Source: Aquimarina sp.
Lineage (GTDB): Bacteria; Bacteroidota; Bacteroidia; Flavobacteriales; Flavobacteriaceae
Direction: 5' to 3'
DNA: 13,152 nt
Assembly (NCBI GenBank): GCA_002697475.1
Contig: NZVW01000045.1
Span: forward strand, 1 to 13,152
Shown piece by piece: positions 6,647 to 13,152 of the stretch (within the stretch, counting starts at the first letter, position 1; each line of letters opens with the position of its first letter). The notes beneath the pieces were generated by a model. It did not search any database, was not told the origin of the DNA, and worked only from the letters and a program-made list of their open reading frames with translations. Position numbers and translations under genes: made by a program.

Positions 6647-7432
6647 TTAGATCACTTTTTTGATTTTAATTTCAGATGTATTGGTTATGAGCGAGTTTTC
6701 AGGTACGGACTCAGTAATCCATGCATTACCACCAATGGTACTGTTGGCACCAATCACCGTATTTCCGCCGAGGATAGTAGCGTTAGCATAAATGGTTACA
6801 TTATCCTCAACTGTAGGATGACGTTTTACATTTCGCAGCTTTCGGTCTACATATAAACCTCCTAGGGTCACACCTTGATAGATTTTGACATTGTTTTTTA
6901 TAATCGCTGTTTCACCAATCACAATTCCTGTAGCATGGTCAATAAAAAAGGAATCTCCGATCACGGCTCCCGGATTGATATCGGTACCGCTTAGGCGATG
7001 TGAGTATTCTGTCATCAGTCTGGGAATTAAAGGTAATCCAAACTTTAAAAGCTCGTGACTCAATCTATAGATAGCAATAGCATAGAAACCTGGGTAGGCG
7101 AGGTATACCTCTTCAATGGAATTCGCAGCAGGGTCGCTCTTCATAAAAGCTTCTGCATCCAGATTTAGTTTTTCTAAAATCAAGGGTAACTTTTCCAAAT
7201 AGGATTGCCATATTTTAGAACATGGTTTTTCTGTTTCCCAACATGCAAGATCTACAAGTTCTGAGAATGTTTGTTCCAGTATGTCAATATTTTTTGCTAC
7301 CTCAGTATTGGAATCAAATAGTGTATAGAATAACAGATTGGTAAAGTATTCTGTTTTTTCTTTGAGTTGTAATTTTAAATTGGGATTCTTCTTTTGTTCC
7401 TCAATTTTAGCAATGATTTCAGCTCTTGTCAT
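6647..7432 (-). CDS. cysE: serine O-acetyltransferase (CysE/EpsC type)
   Basis: A 261-aa cytoplasmic enzyme that acetylates L-serine with acetyl-CoA, the first step to cysteine. The N-terminal helical part (about 1-140) is followed by the left-handed beta-helix of hexapeptide repeats (about 150-245). The active-site region SGTDINPGAVIGDSFFIDHATG contains D151 and H166, which correspond to the catalytic Asp and His of the family. KRHPTVEDNVTIYANATILG contains H205, expected to hold the serine carboxylate. The C-terminal tail is short and ends in IKKVI. An Ile terminus is known in this family to insert into the active site of the sulfhydrylase to form the cysteine synthase complex; whether that happens here is inference. 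The gene leads an operon with cysM. An extended inverted repeat lies about 70-95 bp upstream. Confidence 0.95.
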   Translation of the reverse strand: MTRAEIIAKIEEQKKNPNLKLQLKEKTEYFTNLLFYTLFDSNTEVAKNIDILEQTFSELVDLACWETEKPCSKIWQSYLEKLPLILEKLNLDAEAFMKSDPAANSIEEVYLAYPGFYAIAIYRLSHELLKFGLPLIPRLMTEYSHRLSGTDINPGAVIGDSFFIDHATGIVIGETAIIKNNVKIYQGVTLGGLYVDRKLRNVKRHPTVEDNVTIYANATILGGNTVIGANSTIGGNAWITESVPENSLITNTSEIKIKKVI

Positions 7433-7500
7433 AACCTTGTTTTGAAAACTCTAGTAAATATATAGAATAAACAATTGTTTTGTCGTATTCCTTTATATTT

Positions 7501-7527
7501 CCTTATATGTTTTACGAAAATATAAGG
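7501..7527. promoter_or_regulatory. 27-bp inverted repeat in the cysE upstream region, overlapping a candidate -7
   Basis: The arms CCTTATAT and ATATAAGG are centred at 7514 around GTTTTACGAAA. Eight outer pairs match and further T-A pairs occur inside. A third half-like copy, CCTTTATAT, precedes it at 7490-7498. On the minus strand TATATTTT (7524 to 7517) matches the TAnnTTTG element at seven of eight positions and lies inside the repeat. It is therefore a plausible operator over the cysE promoter. The regulator is not known. Confidence 0.45.
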
Positions 7528-7657
7528 GGAGGCGCATAGTGGTTGTACAAATGAAGATAAATTTAAGTTAAACTTTAGGCATGAGGCAGGTTTTTAGTAA
7601 TTTTAGAAAACTATCCGTTCTGATAGCAAAACTGTTTCATTAAATCATTGTAAGGGC

Positions 7658-8542
7658 ATGAAAAAATTGAAGAAAGAAGATATTCAACAAGAAGTATTTG
7701 ATCTGTATGACGATTATGCGCATAATAAGATAAATCGGGGAGATTTCATTAAAAGATTAGGACTCTATGCCGTAGGAGGGATTACAGTAACATCTTTAAT
7801 GAGTTTTTTGCTACCGGATTATAAAAACACATTACTGGTTGCCAAAGATGATCCTAAACTGAGTTCAGAGTATATTACTTATAATTCTGCAAAAGGTGGT
7901 GGAGCTATCAAAGCCTTACTATCTCAACCCAAAGAACATTCCGGTAAGCTGGGAGGAATCGTAGTGGTACACGAAAACAGAGGGCTAAATCCCTATATTG
8001 AAGATACAGCAAGAAGAGCTGCTCTGGAAGGTTTTATTACCATAGCACCGGATGCCTTAAGTCCCCTGGGAGGTTATCCCGGTAATGACGATGAAGGAAG
8101 AGCTATGCAGCGGCAACGTGATAGAAATGAAATGCTTCAGGATTTTATGGCAGCCTATGAATACCTCAAGGATCATAAAGACTGTAATGGGAAGATAGGG
8201 GTAGTAGGATTTTGTTTTGGTGGTTGGATATCTAATATGATGGCGGTAGAGTTAGAGGGATTATCCGCTGCAGTACCTTTTTATGGAAGCCAACCTACAG
8301 AAGATGTAGACCAAATTAAAGCACCTTTACAGTTACACTACGCAGGACTTGATGAAAGAGTGAATAAAGGCTGGCCTGACTATGAGGAAGCATTGAAGCA
8401 AAACAATGTGAAGTATGAAGCCTATATGTATCCGGAAGTGAATCATGGTTTTCATAATACCAGTACTCCAAGATATGATAAAGCAGCAGCAGAACTGGCC
8501 TGGAAGAGAACGATGGACTATTTTAAAAAGCATTTGTCTTAA
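7658..8542 (+). CDS. dienelactone hydrolase family protein with N-terminal membrane/export segment
   Basis: A 294-aa alpha/beta hydrolase. The DLH core (about 70-294) has HENRG at 105-109, the nucleophile elbow GFCFGG with C186, the acid D232 in AGLDERV and H263 in NHGFHN, giving the Cys-Asp-His triad typical of carboxymethylenebutenolidase relatives. Family members hydrolyse dienelactones or other esters and lactones; the natural substrate is unknown. Residues about 34-53 (LGLYAVGGITVTSLMSFLLP) are hydrophobic and follow NRGDFIKR. This resembles the Tat-type N terminus of homologues, but the second Arg is replaced by Gly. The protein is probably exported or anchored, though the route is uncertain. 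The DUF2461 gene follows after 28 bp on the same strand. A weak -7-like TAATTTTA lies at 7598-7605. Confidence 0.88.
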   Translation: MKKLKKEDIQQEVFDLYDDYAHNKINRGDFIKRLGLYAVGGITVTSLMSFLLPDYKNTLLVAKDDPKLSSEYITYNSAKGGGAIKALLSQPKEHSGKLGGIVVVHENRGLNPYIEDTARRAALEGFITIAPDALSPLGGYPGNDDEGRAMQRQRDRNEMLQDFMAAYEYLKDHKDCNGKIGVVGFCFGGWISNMMAVELEGLSAAVPFYGSQPTEDVDQIKAPLQLHYAGLDERVNKGWPDYEEALKQNNVKYEAYMYPEVNHGFHNTSTPRYDKAAAELAWKRTMDYFKKHLS

Positions 8543-8570
8543 GTATATACTATCAATTTTTATTTAGCTA

Positions 8571-9251
8571 ATGAATCCAATTATTCCTAAATCCGTTCTG
8601 GATTTTTTAACCCAGCTTAAAGAGAACAATCATAAGGATTGGATGACTGAACATAAAAAGCAGTATCAGGCTAACGAAAAGGCACTAAAACAGTTTTATG
8701 CAGCTGTAGCCTATCGCCTTAATGAAAAGGATGAAATAGAAAAGACCAAGGTGTTTAGGATAAATAGAGATATCCGTTTTAGTAATGATAAAACACCTTA
8801 TAATGTGCATAGAAGTGCTAGTTTTAGTAGGGCAGGAGCGCATAGAAGAGGAGGATATTACCTGAGAATAGAGCCCGGAAAATCTGCTATGGGTGGAGGT
8901 TTCTTTAGTCCTGAACCTGTAGATTTGTTACGTATCCGAAAAGAGTTTGATATTGATGACGAGTATATCAGAAAGATTCTTGAGGATAAAGAGTTTAAAA
9001 AAGCCTTTGGCGGATTTAATCAGGAATATCAGGTAAAAACAGCTCCTAAAGGTTTTAGTAAAGATCACCAGGCAATTGATCTCATAAAAAACAAAGCTTT
9101 TTTTGTTACTCATGCCTTTACAGATGAAGAGGTTTTGGCCGATGATTTTTTGGATAAAGTCGTTTATCATTTTGAATTATTGCGTCCGTTTTTTGATTAT
9201 ATGAGTGATGTTTTAACTACAGATCTTAACGGAGAATCATTATTAGTTTAA
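8571..9251 (+). CDS. DUF2461 family protein
   Basis: A 226-aa protein that matches the DUF2461 (TIGR02453) family over nearly its whole length. The N-terminal FLTQLKENNHKDWMTEHKKQ (about 12-31), the central FRINRDIRFSNDKTPYN (about 62-78), and GGYYLRIEPGKSAMGGGFFSP (about 94-114) are the family's conserved blocks. The biochemical role is unknown for the whole family. No signal peptide is seen, so it is probably cytoplasmic. It follows the dienelactone hydrolase gene by 28 bp and is probably on the same mRNA, which would end at the hairpin at 9266-9302. The SDR gene converges on it from the other side. Confidence 0.9.
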   Translation: MNPIIPKSVLDFLTQLKENNHKDWMTEHKKQYQANEKALKQFYAAVAYRLNEKDEIEKTKVFRINRDIRFSNDKTPYNVHRSASFSRAGAHRRGGYYLRIEPGKSAMGGGFFSPEPVDLLRIRKEFDIDDEYIRKILEDKEFKKAFGGFNQEYQVKTAPKGFSKDHQAIDLIKNKAFFVTHAFTDEEVLADDFLDKVVYHFELLRPFFDYMSDVLTTDLNGESLLV

Positions 9252-9265
9252 GCTATAAATAGATA

Positions 9266-9302
9266 AAGCCTATCTAAAGTATAAAAACATTTAGATAGGC
9301 TT
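9266..9302. terminator. bidirectional hairpin terminator between convergent genes
   Basis: A 13-bp perfect stem, AAGCCTATCTAAA (9266-9278) with TTTAGATAGGCTT (9290-9302), and an 11-nt loop. It sits 14 nt after the DUF2461 stop and 20 nt after the SDR stop on the opposite strand. The sequence beyond the stem is A/T-rich in both directions, though without a long T run. Confidence 0.8.
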
Positions 9303-9322
9303 ATATTAAGAACACTTAAAAC

Positions 9323-10072
9323 TTATATTTGGCTTAAACCACCATCTACTTCAATTTCAATTCCGTTTATGTAAGATGCATCATCAGATGCCAGGAATAA
9401 GGCAGCACTTGCCACTTCTTCAGAAGAACCAAAACGACCTAAAGGAACCTGCTGAGCAAATCCTTTACCCATTTCTTCAACGACTTCCTTAGGTAGTCCC
9501 ATTTTACCATAGATAGGCGTATCAATAGGTCCAGGAGCAATAGAGTTAACACGTATACCTCTTGATTTCACTTCTGAGGTTAACACTCGCTGATAGGCTC
9601 TGAGTGCTCCTTTACTGGCAGAGTATACACCTAAACCATCAAATCCTTTTTGAGTTACTACAGAATTGGTGAATAAAATAGTTCCTCCGTCATTAATATA
9701 AGGCAAGGCTTCTTTTACGGCTAAGATTGGGCCTTTGACATTGATATTAAAAACTTGATCATAATGATCTGCACTGATCTCATGAGTAGGAGTAGGAGGT
9801 GCTATACCCGCATTAAGAAATAGAATATCTATTTTACCGTAGGCATCCACGGCGTTTTTAATAAGTCGTGCATTATCACCTTCTACAGCTACATCAGCGG
9901 TCACTATGATAAAGTCACCTTCCAGATCTTTAGCTACTTCTTCTAAAGCTTCTTTTCTTCTTCCGGATAAAACAACTTTAGCACCTTCTTTAAGGTATAA
10001 TTTAGCAGTTGCTAATCCAATTCCACTGTTAGCACCGGTAATAACGGCTACTTTGTCTTGTAATTTTTTCAT
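9323..10072 (-). CDS. short-chain dehydrogenase/reductase (classical SDR)
   Basis: A 249-aa classical SDR. It has the nucleotide-binding TGANSGIG (12-19), LNAGI (86-90), the structural N111 in FNINVKG, and the catalytic S137, Y150 and K154 (YSASK). PGPIDTP lies at 180-186 and the usual C-terminal INGIEIEVDGG follows. SGRR (36-39) after the second strand suggests NADP(H) preference. It interconverts an alcohol and a carbonyl in the cytoplasm; the substrate is unknown. The closest annotation style would be 'glucose 1-dehydrogenase-like' or '3-oxoacyl-ACP reductase-like', but neither is supported. The TetR-family gene ends 54 bp upstream, and a palindrome matching that regulator's own operator lies 15 nt before the ATG. 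Repression by TetR is therefore likely, and the SDR may be inducible by a toxic small molecule (inference). Confidence 0.93.
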   Translation of the reverse strand: MKKLQDKVAVITGANSGIGLATAKLYLKEGAKVVLSGRRKEALEEVAKDLEGDFIIVTADVAVEGDNARLIKNAVDAYGKIDILFLNAGIAPPTPTHEISADHYDQVFNINVKGPILAVKEALPYINDGGTILFTNSVVTQKGFDGLGVYSASKGALRAYQRVLTSEVKSRGIRVNSIAPGPIDTPIYGKMGLPKEVVEEMGKGFAQQVPLGRFGSSEEVASAALFLASDDASYINGIEIEVDGGLSQI

Positions 10073-10086
10073 TGTTTTTAATTTTT

Positions 10087-10114
10087 ATAATTTGAAATGA
10101 TCGTTTCAAATTAT
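10087..10114. promoter_or_regulatory. TetR-type operator upstream of the SDR gene
   Basis: Perfect 11-bp arms ATAATTTGAAA (10087-10097) and TTTCAAATTAT (10104-10114) surround the spacer TGATCG. The core TTGAAATGATCGTTTCAA differs by one base from the site at the tetR start. The site lies between tetR and the SDR ATG, where a bound repressor would block SDR expression. Confidence 0.8.
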
Positions 10115-10126
10115 GTCAAAAAAAAT

Positions 10127-10708
10127 TTAGTGTATTACTTTTAAAATAGTATCCACTAACTTCCTAAGATCTTCTTCGTTAGCATTTAAAATCCCTGTCA
10201 TACGCAAACCCTGAATAGAGCTATACAGATAAAGCGCATAGTCATTAGCAGATTGTTCTTCATTGAAGATACGCTCCATCTGACCATTATAAACGATATC
10301 CTCTAACAGTGCCAGCATTTGATCCTGGCTTTGTTCTAAAAATGATTTAATCAAAGGTTCCTGGTTGGCCATCTCAGATTTACAATTGACCAACAAACAA
10401 CCTTTTTTATCATTGTCGCATAGGATTTCCTGAAGAAACATCTCAAAAATTGCCTTTATAGCATCAGAAGCATTATGATTTTCTACTACACTTTTATTGA
10501 TTCTGGAATTTCCTGAAGATTGATAATAGGATAATACTTCTGTGAAGAGACTTAGTTTACTACCAAATGAATTGTATATACTTGACCGGTTTAATCCGGT
10601 AGCATCCACCAAGTCTTGCATAGAAGTACCATTATATCCCTTATTATGGAATACCTGCGTAGCACTTGCTAAAACTTCTTTTCTATTAAAGGATTCTACT
10701 TTTGGCAT
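10127..10708 (-). CDS. TetR/AcrR family transcriptional regulator
   Basis: A 193-aa regulator. The N-terminal helix RKEVLASATQVFHNKGYNGT (9-28) and the HTH SMQDLVDATGLNRSSIYNSFGSK (29-51) are the standard TetR DNA-binding domain. The all-helical remainder contains the KKGCLLVN stretch (about 101-108) common in a subgroup of AcrR-like regulators with a ligand-binding C-terminal domain. By family knowledge it is a dimeric repressor released by a small molecule. Its likely sites are visible: an 18-bp palindrome overlapping its own -7 element and a near-identical one in front of the SDR gene. It probably represses itself and the SDR gene. The GNAT gene lies 68 bp upstream on the same strand, but tetR appears to have its own promoter. 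Confidence 0.93.
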   Translation of the reverse strand: MPKVESFNRKEVLASATQVFHNKGYNGTSMQDLVDATGLNRSSIYNSFGSKLSLFTEVLSYYQSSGNSRINKSVVENHNASDAIKAIFEMFLQEILCDNDKKGCLLVNCKSEMANQEPLIKSFLEQSQDQMLALLEDIVYNGQMERIFNEEQSANDYALYLYSSIQGLRMTGILNANEEDLRKLVDTILKVIH

Positions 10709-10712
10709 AATA

Positions 10713-10730
10713 TTGAAATGAACGTTTCAA
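10713..10730. promoter_or_regulatory. TetR-type operator at the tetR start
   Basis: TTGAAATGAACGTTTCAA, with arms TTGAAA (10713-10718) and TTTCAA (10725-10730) and a 6-nt spacer. It matches the core of the SDR-upstream site at 17 of 18 positions. It lies 5 nt before the ATG and overlaps the -7 element, the layout expected for autorepression. Confidence 0.8.
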
Positions 10731-10735
10731 AAATA
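10728..10735 (-). promoter_or_regulatory. -7 element TATTTTTG of tetR
   Basis: On the minus strand the sequence is an exact TAnnTTTG. It places the transcription start near 10721 and the ATG about 13 nt downstream. It shares three bases with the operator. No strong -33 element is seen. Confidence 0.5.
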
Positions 10736-10776
10736 ATAAATAATAAAATAACTAATGTTATAGAAATAATAAATTC

Positions 10777-11316
10777 CTAATCTCTTTGAAGATTAAGCTT
10801 CATCATTATATCCGTCTGCACATCATCACCCAATATAAAGGTATGTTTATCAAATGGAATAAAACCGGATTTTTTATAAAAGTTTATAGCCCTAATGTTT
10901 TTCTCCCAGACACCAAGCCATACAAAACGCTTTTTTAATTGTACTCCTAACTCTATTGCTTTTTCCAGAAGTAATTTTCCCAGATTATGATTCTGATACT
11001 GTTTTCGTATATAGATCCTTTCTATTTCTATAGTACTTTCTCCCAGGTCTTCTGTCTGTGATGCATTGGTATTTAGCTTTAAGTAACCTAGAGCTTCTTT
11101 TTCTGATTTTAGTAGAAAGTAATAGATATCAGAATTTGTAAGTTCTGTTGAAATGATATTCAAAGTAATATGCTCATTGATATACTTTTGAATATTACTC
11201 TCTGTATTAACAGGAGGGCCAAAGCTTTCATAAAAAGTCTGTCTTGAAATATCATAAAGTTCTTTACGCTGCTGTAATGTAGCTCTAAGTAATGATATTT
11301 CAGTGGCCTTGATCAT
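10777..11316 (-). CDS. GNAT family N-acetyltransferase
   Basis: A 179-aa acetyl-CoA-dependent acetyltransferase. Motif A is clear at about 98-124: IERIYIRKQYQNHNLGKLLLEKAIE, with QNHNLGK in the place of the Q/RxxGxG/A pyrophosphate loop. Motif B follows at about 132-153 (VWLGVWEKNIRAINFYKKSGF). The N-terminal FYESFGPPVNTESNIQKYI resembles the PaiA-like group, whose members acetylate polyamines or other small amines, but the substrate cannot be fixed here. It lies 9 nt downstream of the NlpC/P60 peptidase gene and is almost certainly co-transcribed with it. A tetR promoter separates it from the next gene. Confidence 0.9.
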   Translation of the reverse strand: MIKATEISLLRATLQQRKELYDISRQTFYESFGPPVNTESNIQKYINEHITLNIISTELTNSDIYYFLLKSEKEALGYLKLNTNASQTEDLGESTIEIERIYIRKQYQNHNLGKLLLEKAIELGVQLKKRFVWLGVWEKNIRAINFYKKSGFIPFDKHTFILGDDVQTDIMMKLNLQRD

Positions 11317-11325
11317 CTCATAAAT

Positions 11326-12075
11326 TTATAAAATTCTTTTGATTACTCTTAGCTTATGAGTATGTGTTCTTTTATCAGCATTATAGATACCTGTATGATC
11401 TATTCGATCGATACGTACCTGACCGTGCGCGTGAATGATGTAGTTATCCTTCATCATAATACCTACGTGAGTAATCCTGCCTTCTTCATTATCAAAGAAA
11501 GCTAAATCCCCGGGCTCGCTTTCCTCAATAAAACTTAGTGGTTCTCCCTGAGTAGCCTGTTGTGAAGCATCTCTTAAAATATTGTGACCATTTAATCTGT
11601 AAACCATTTGAGTAAAGCCACTACAGTCAATACCAAATATGGTACGCCCACCCCATAGGTAAGGAGCGTTTAAGAACAATAAAGAAGTGTCTACTAATTT
11701 ATCTTTGGGTTGTGGCTCTGTAATCTTTCGGCCCTCATAAGTATGTTTGAAATATTCAAGTCCAACTAATGAAGCACCAAAAGGTATTGGAATCAAATGG
11801 TGTTTCTCGCAATCTACATATTCGATAAGATCACCTGCAAGTTTTAAATTTTGATTATCAAACGCTTCATATTGAGCTTTATCTACTTCAATATATTGCT
11901 TGTTATCTACCCAACCTTCATAATTATCGTGTGCTAATCGGATACGACTCCATTTTTTTCTTTGTTCTAATATTTTAAAATGTTCTCCATATAATACCTG
12001 ATTAACCATCTCACTGGGATCGCTGGGCTCCAATCTCATAGGAACAATACTTAGATTACAGATTCCGTATTGCAT
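11326..12075 (-). CDS. C40 family (NlpC/P60) cysteine peptidase with SH3-like domain
   Basis: A 249-aa protein with an SH3b-type N terminus (about 1-65: VPMRLEPSDPSEMVNQVLYG, then KKWSRIRLAHDNYEGWVD), a linker domain, and a C-terminal NlpC/P60 domain (about 127-249). The catalytic C151 is in FGIDCSGF and H203 in RITHVGIM; the third polar residue is probably H215 in YIIHAHG. APYLWGGRTIFGIDCSG and EPGDLAFF are family hallmarks. The layout matches gamma-D-glutamyl-L-diamino-acid endopeptidases (YkfC or dipeptidyl-peptidase VI type), which recycle murein peptides. No signal peptide is present, so action on imported muropeptides in the cytoplasm fits better than wall cleavage (inference). The GNAT gene follows after 9 bp. 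The thiolase terminator lies just upstream, so it should have its own promoter in the 35 bp before the ATG, but none is clear. Confidence 0.92.
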   Translation of the reverse strand: MQYGICNLSIVPMRLEPSDPSEMVNQVLYGEHFKILEQRKKWSRIRLAHDNYEGWVDNKQYIEVDKAQYEAFDNQNLKLAGDLIEYVDCEKHHLIPIPFGASLVGLEYFKHTYEGRKITEPQPKDKLVDTSLLFLNAPYLWGGRTIFGIDCSGFTQMVYRLNGHNILRDASQQATQGEPLSFIEESEPGDLAFFDNEEGRITHVGIMMKDNYIIHAHGQVRIDRIDHTGIYNADKRTHTHKLRVIKRIL

Positions 12076-12110
12076 GTATTTATAACACTTACTTTATGAA
12101 TTGACAAAAA

Positions 12111-12143
12111 ATAAAGCCAAAGATACTTATACTTTGGCTTTAT
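12111..12143 (-). terminator. intrinsic terminator of the thiolase gene
   Basis: A 12-bp perfect stem, ATAAAGCCAAAG (12111-12122) with CTTTGGCTTTAT (12132-12143), and a 9-nt loop, followed on the minus strand by TTTTTTG. It lies 19 nt after the thiolase stop, as expected for a rho-independent terminator, and insulates the downstream C40 peptidase gene. Confidence 0.85.
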
Positions 12144-12162
12144 ATCTATATTTAATTATTAC

Positions 12163-13152
12163 TTATATACGCTCAATAACCATTGCTGATGCGCCACCAC
12201 CGCCATTACAAATAGCTGCGGCTCCTATTTTTGCGTTATTCTGATCCAGTACACTCATTAAGGTAATTAAAATTCTAACTCCTGAGCAACCTAGAGGATG
12301 ACCTAAAGAAACGGCACCACCATTAACATTGGTATTCTCTGAAGATAATCCTAATATTTTCATATTAGCAAGACCTACTACAGAGAAAGCTTCATTGAAT
12401 TCAAAGAAATCAACATCATCAAGAGATATTCCAGCTTTATCAAGTGCTTTAGGCAATGCTTTTGCAGGTGCAGTAGTAAACCATTTTGGTTCGTGGGCAG
12501 CATCTGCATAGCTTTTGATTTTTACTAAAGGTTTTAAGCCTAATTCCTTAGCTTTTTTAGCGCTCATTACTATCACTGCTCCAGCACCATCATTAATTGT
12601 TGAAGCGTTAGCAGCCGTTACTGTTCCGTCTTTAGTAAACGCTGGTCTCAATGCAGGAATTTTATCTATATTGACATTTTTATACTCCTCATCCTGAGTA
12701 ACCATAATAGGATCACCTTTTCTTTGAGGTACGGCTACAGGTACAACTTCATTATCAAATTTACCATTACTCCAGGCCTCAGCAGATCTTTTGTAGGATT
12801 CTATAGCAAATGCATCCTGATCTTCTCTGCTAAAATCATACTCCTGGGCACATAAGTCTGCACATACTCCCATAGCATTATGATCATAAGCGTCTACGAG
12901 TCCATCCTTTTGCATTCCATCCTCCATAGTCTGAGGGCCAAATTTATGTCCTGCTCTTAAATGTACATAGTGAGGGATAAGACTCATGTTTTCCATTCCT
13001 CCGGCTACAACGATATCTGCATCGCCAAGAGCAATGGCTTGTGCAGCATGCATAACAGCTTTCATACCACTGGCACAAACTTTATTTATGGTAGTACAAG
13101 GAACTGTGTCTGGTATTCCGGCGCCTAATGCAGCTTGTCTTGCCGGAGCCTG
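12163..13152 (-). CDS. acetyl-CoA C-acyltransferase (thiolase), 5' end outside the window
   Basis: 329 C-terminal residues of a thiolase are visible; the frame stays open to the window edge, so the Met at 13065 is internal and not the start. The nucleophile is C26 of the visible part in NKVCASGMKA. The other active-site residues are H285 in AVSLGHPLGCSG and C315 in AICNGGGGASAM; NEAFS also fits the family. The enzyme either condenses two acetyl-CoA or cleaves 3-ketoacyl-CoA (acetoacetyl-CoA) thiolytically in the cytoplasm. In Bacteroidota such genes serve fatty-acid or amino-acid breakdown, and degradative and biosynthetic types cannot be separated from this part alone. About 60 N-terminal residues are missing, judging from usual thiolase length (about 390 aa). 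It ends at a strong terminator at 12111-12143. Confidence 0.95.
   Translation of the reverse strand, partial: QAPARQAALGAGIPDTVPCTTINKVCASGMKAVMHAAQAIALGDADIVVAGGMENMSLIPHYVHLRAGHKFGPQTMEDGMQKDGLVDAYDHNAMGVCADLCAQEYDFSREDQDAFAIESYKRSAEAWSNGKFDNEVVPVAVPQRKGDPIMVTQDEEYKNVNIDKIPALRPAFTKDGTVTAANASTINDGAGAVIVMSAKKAKELGLKPLVKIKSYADAAHEPKWFTTAPAKALPKALDKAGISLDDVDFFEFNEAFSVVGLANMKILGLSSENTNVNGGAVSLGHPLGCSGVRILITLMSVLDQNNAKIGAAAICNGGGGASAMVIERI

Noticed and set aside
6077..6856. Plus-strand frames opposite cysM and cysE
   Set aside because: They lie antisense to two clearly identified enzymes and show no family pattern.
7469..7480. AAACAATTGTTT palindrome downstream of the cysE inverted repeat
   Set aside because: It is a short AT-rich palindrome with no second copy nearby, so chance is a sufficient explanation.
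12329..12697. Plus-strand frames opposite the thiolase
   Set aside because: They are antisense to conserved thiolase coding sequence, with no independent support.

Overview
The window looks like chromosomal DNA of a member of the Bacteroidota, most likely a marine-type Flavobacteriaceae. The evidence is AT-rich sequence, little sign of Shine-Dalgarno leaders, promoter elements of the Bacteroidota type (TAnnTTTG at -7), and proteins of typical flavobacterial appearance. The genus cannot be fixed from the sequence alone. There are no rRNA or tRNA genes, insertion sequences or CRISPR arrays.

Layout. 1-2.6 kb, minus strand: the start of an SRPBCC/AHSA1-like protein cut by the window edge, an unrecognised 103-aa protein, a small four-helix membrane protein that overlaps the end of an M28 metallopeptidase lipoprotein, and a VOC (glyoxalase-fold) protein. 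2.6-5.7 kb looks accessory. It holds about 600 bp without a gene, containing a 40-bp-period tandem repeat array with internal inverted repeats. Next comes a plus-strand two-gene unit: an HTH + ImmA/IrrE metallopeptidase regulator and an unrecognised 183-aa partner. The unit has a strong -7 element flanked by two copies of a GGGTAATTACCC-type operator. After it lies an unrecognised minus-strand gene split by a 9-nt homopolymer. 5.7-7.4 kb, minus strand: cysE-cysM, the two-step serine-to-cysteine pathway, with abutting reading frames and a long inverted repeat upstream. 7.6-9.3 kb, plus strand: a membrane-anchored or exported dienelactone-hydrolase-family enzyme and a DUF2461 protein, ending at a hairpin terminator shared with the convergent SDR gene. 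9.3-13.15 kb, minus strand: an SDR oxidoreductase and its likely TetR regulator, each preceded by the same operator; a GNAT acetyltransferase and an NlpC/P60 (C40) peptidase, 9 nt apart; and a thiolase cut by the right edge, with its own terminator.

How the genes work together: cysE and cysM make cysteine. The TetR protein probably represses both itself and the SDR gene through matching TTGAAA-N6-TTTCAA sites. The HTH-ImmA/IrrE protein probably autoregulates its two-gene operon, and any stress-response, toxin-antitoxin or defence role is a hypothesis. The accessory stretch at 2.75-5.7 kb is the part most worth following up.
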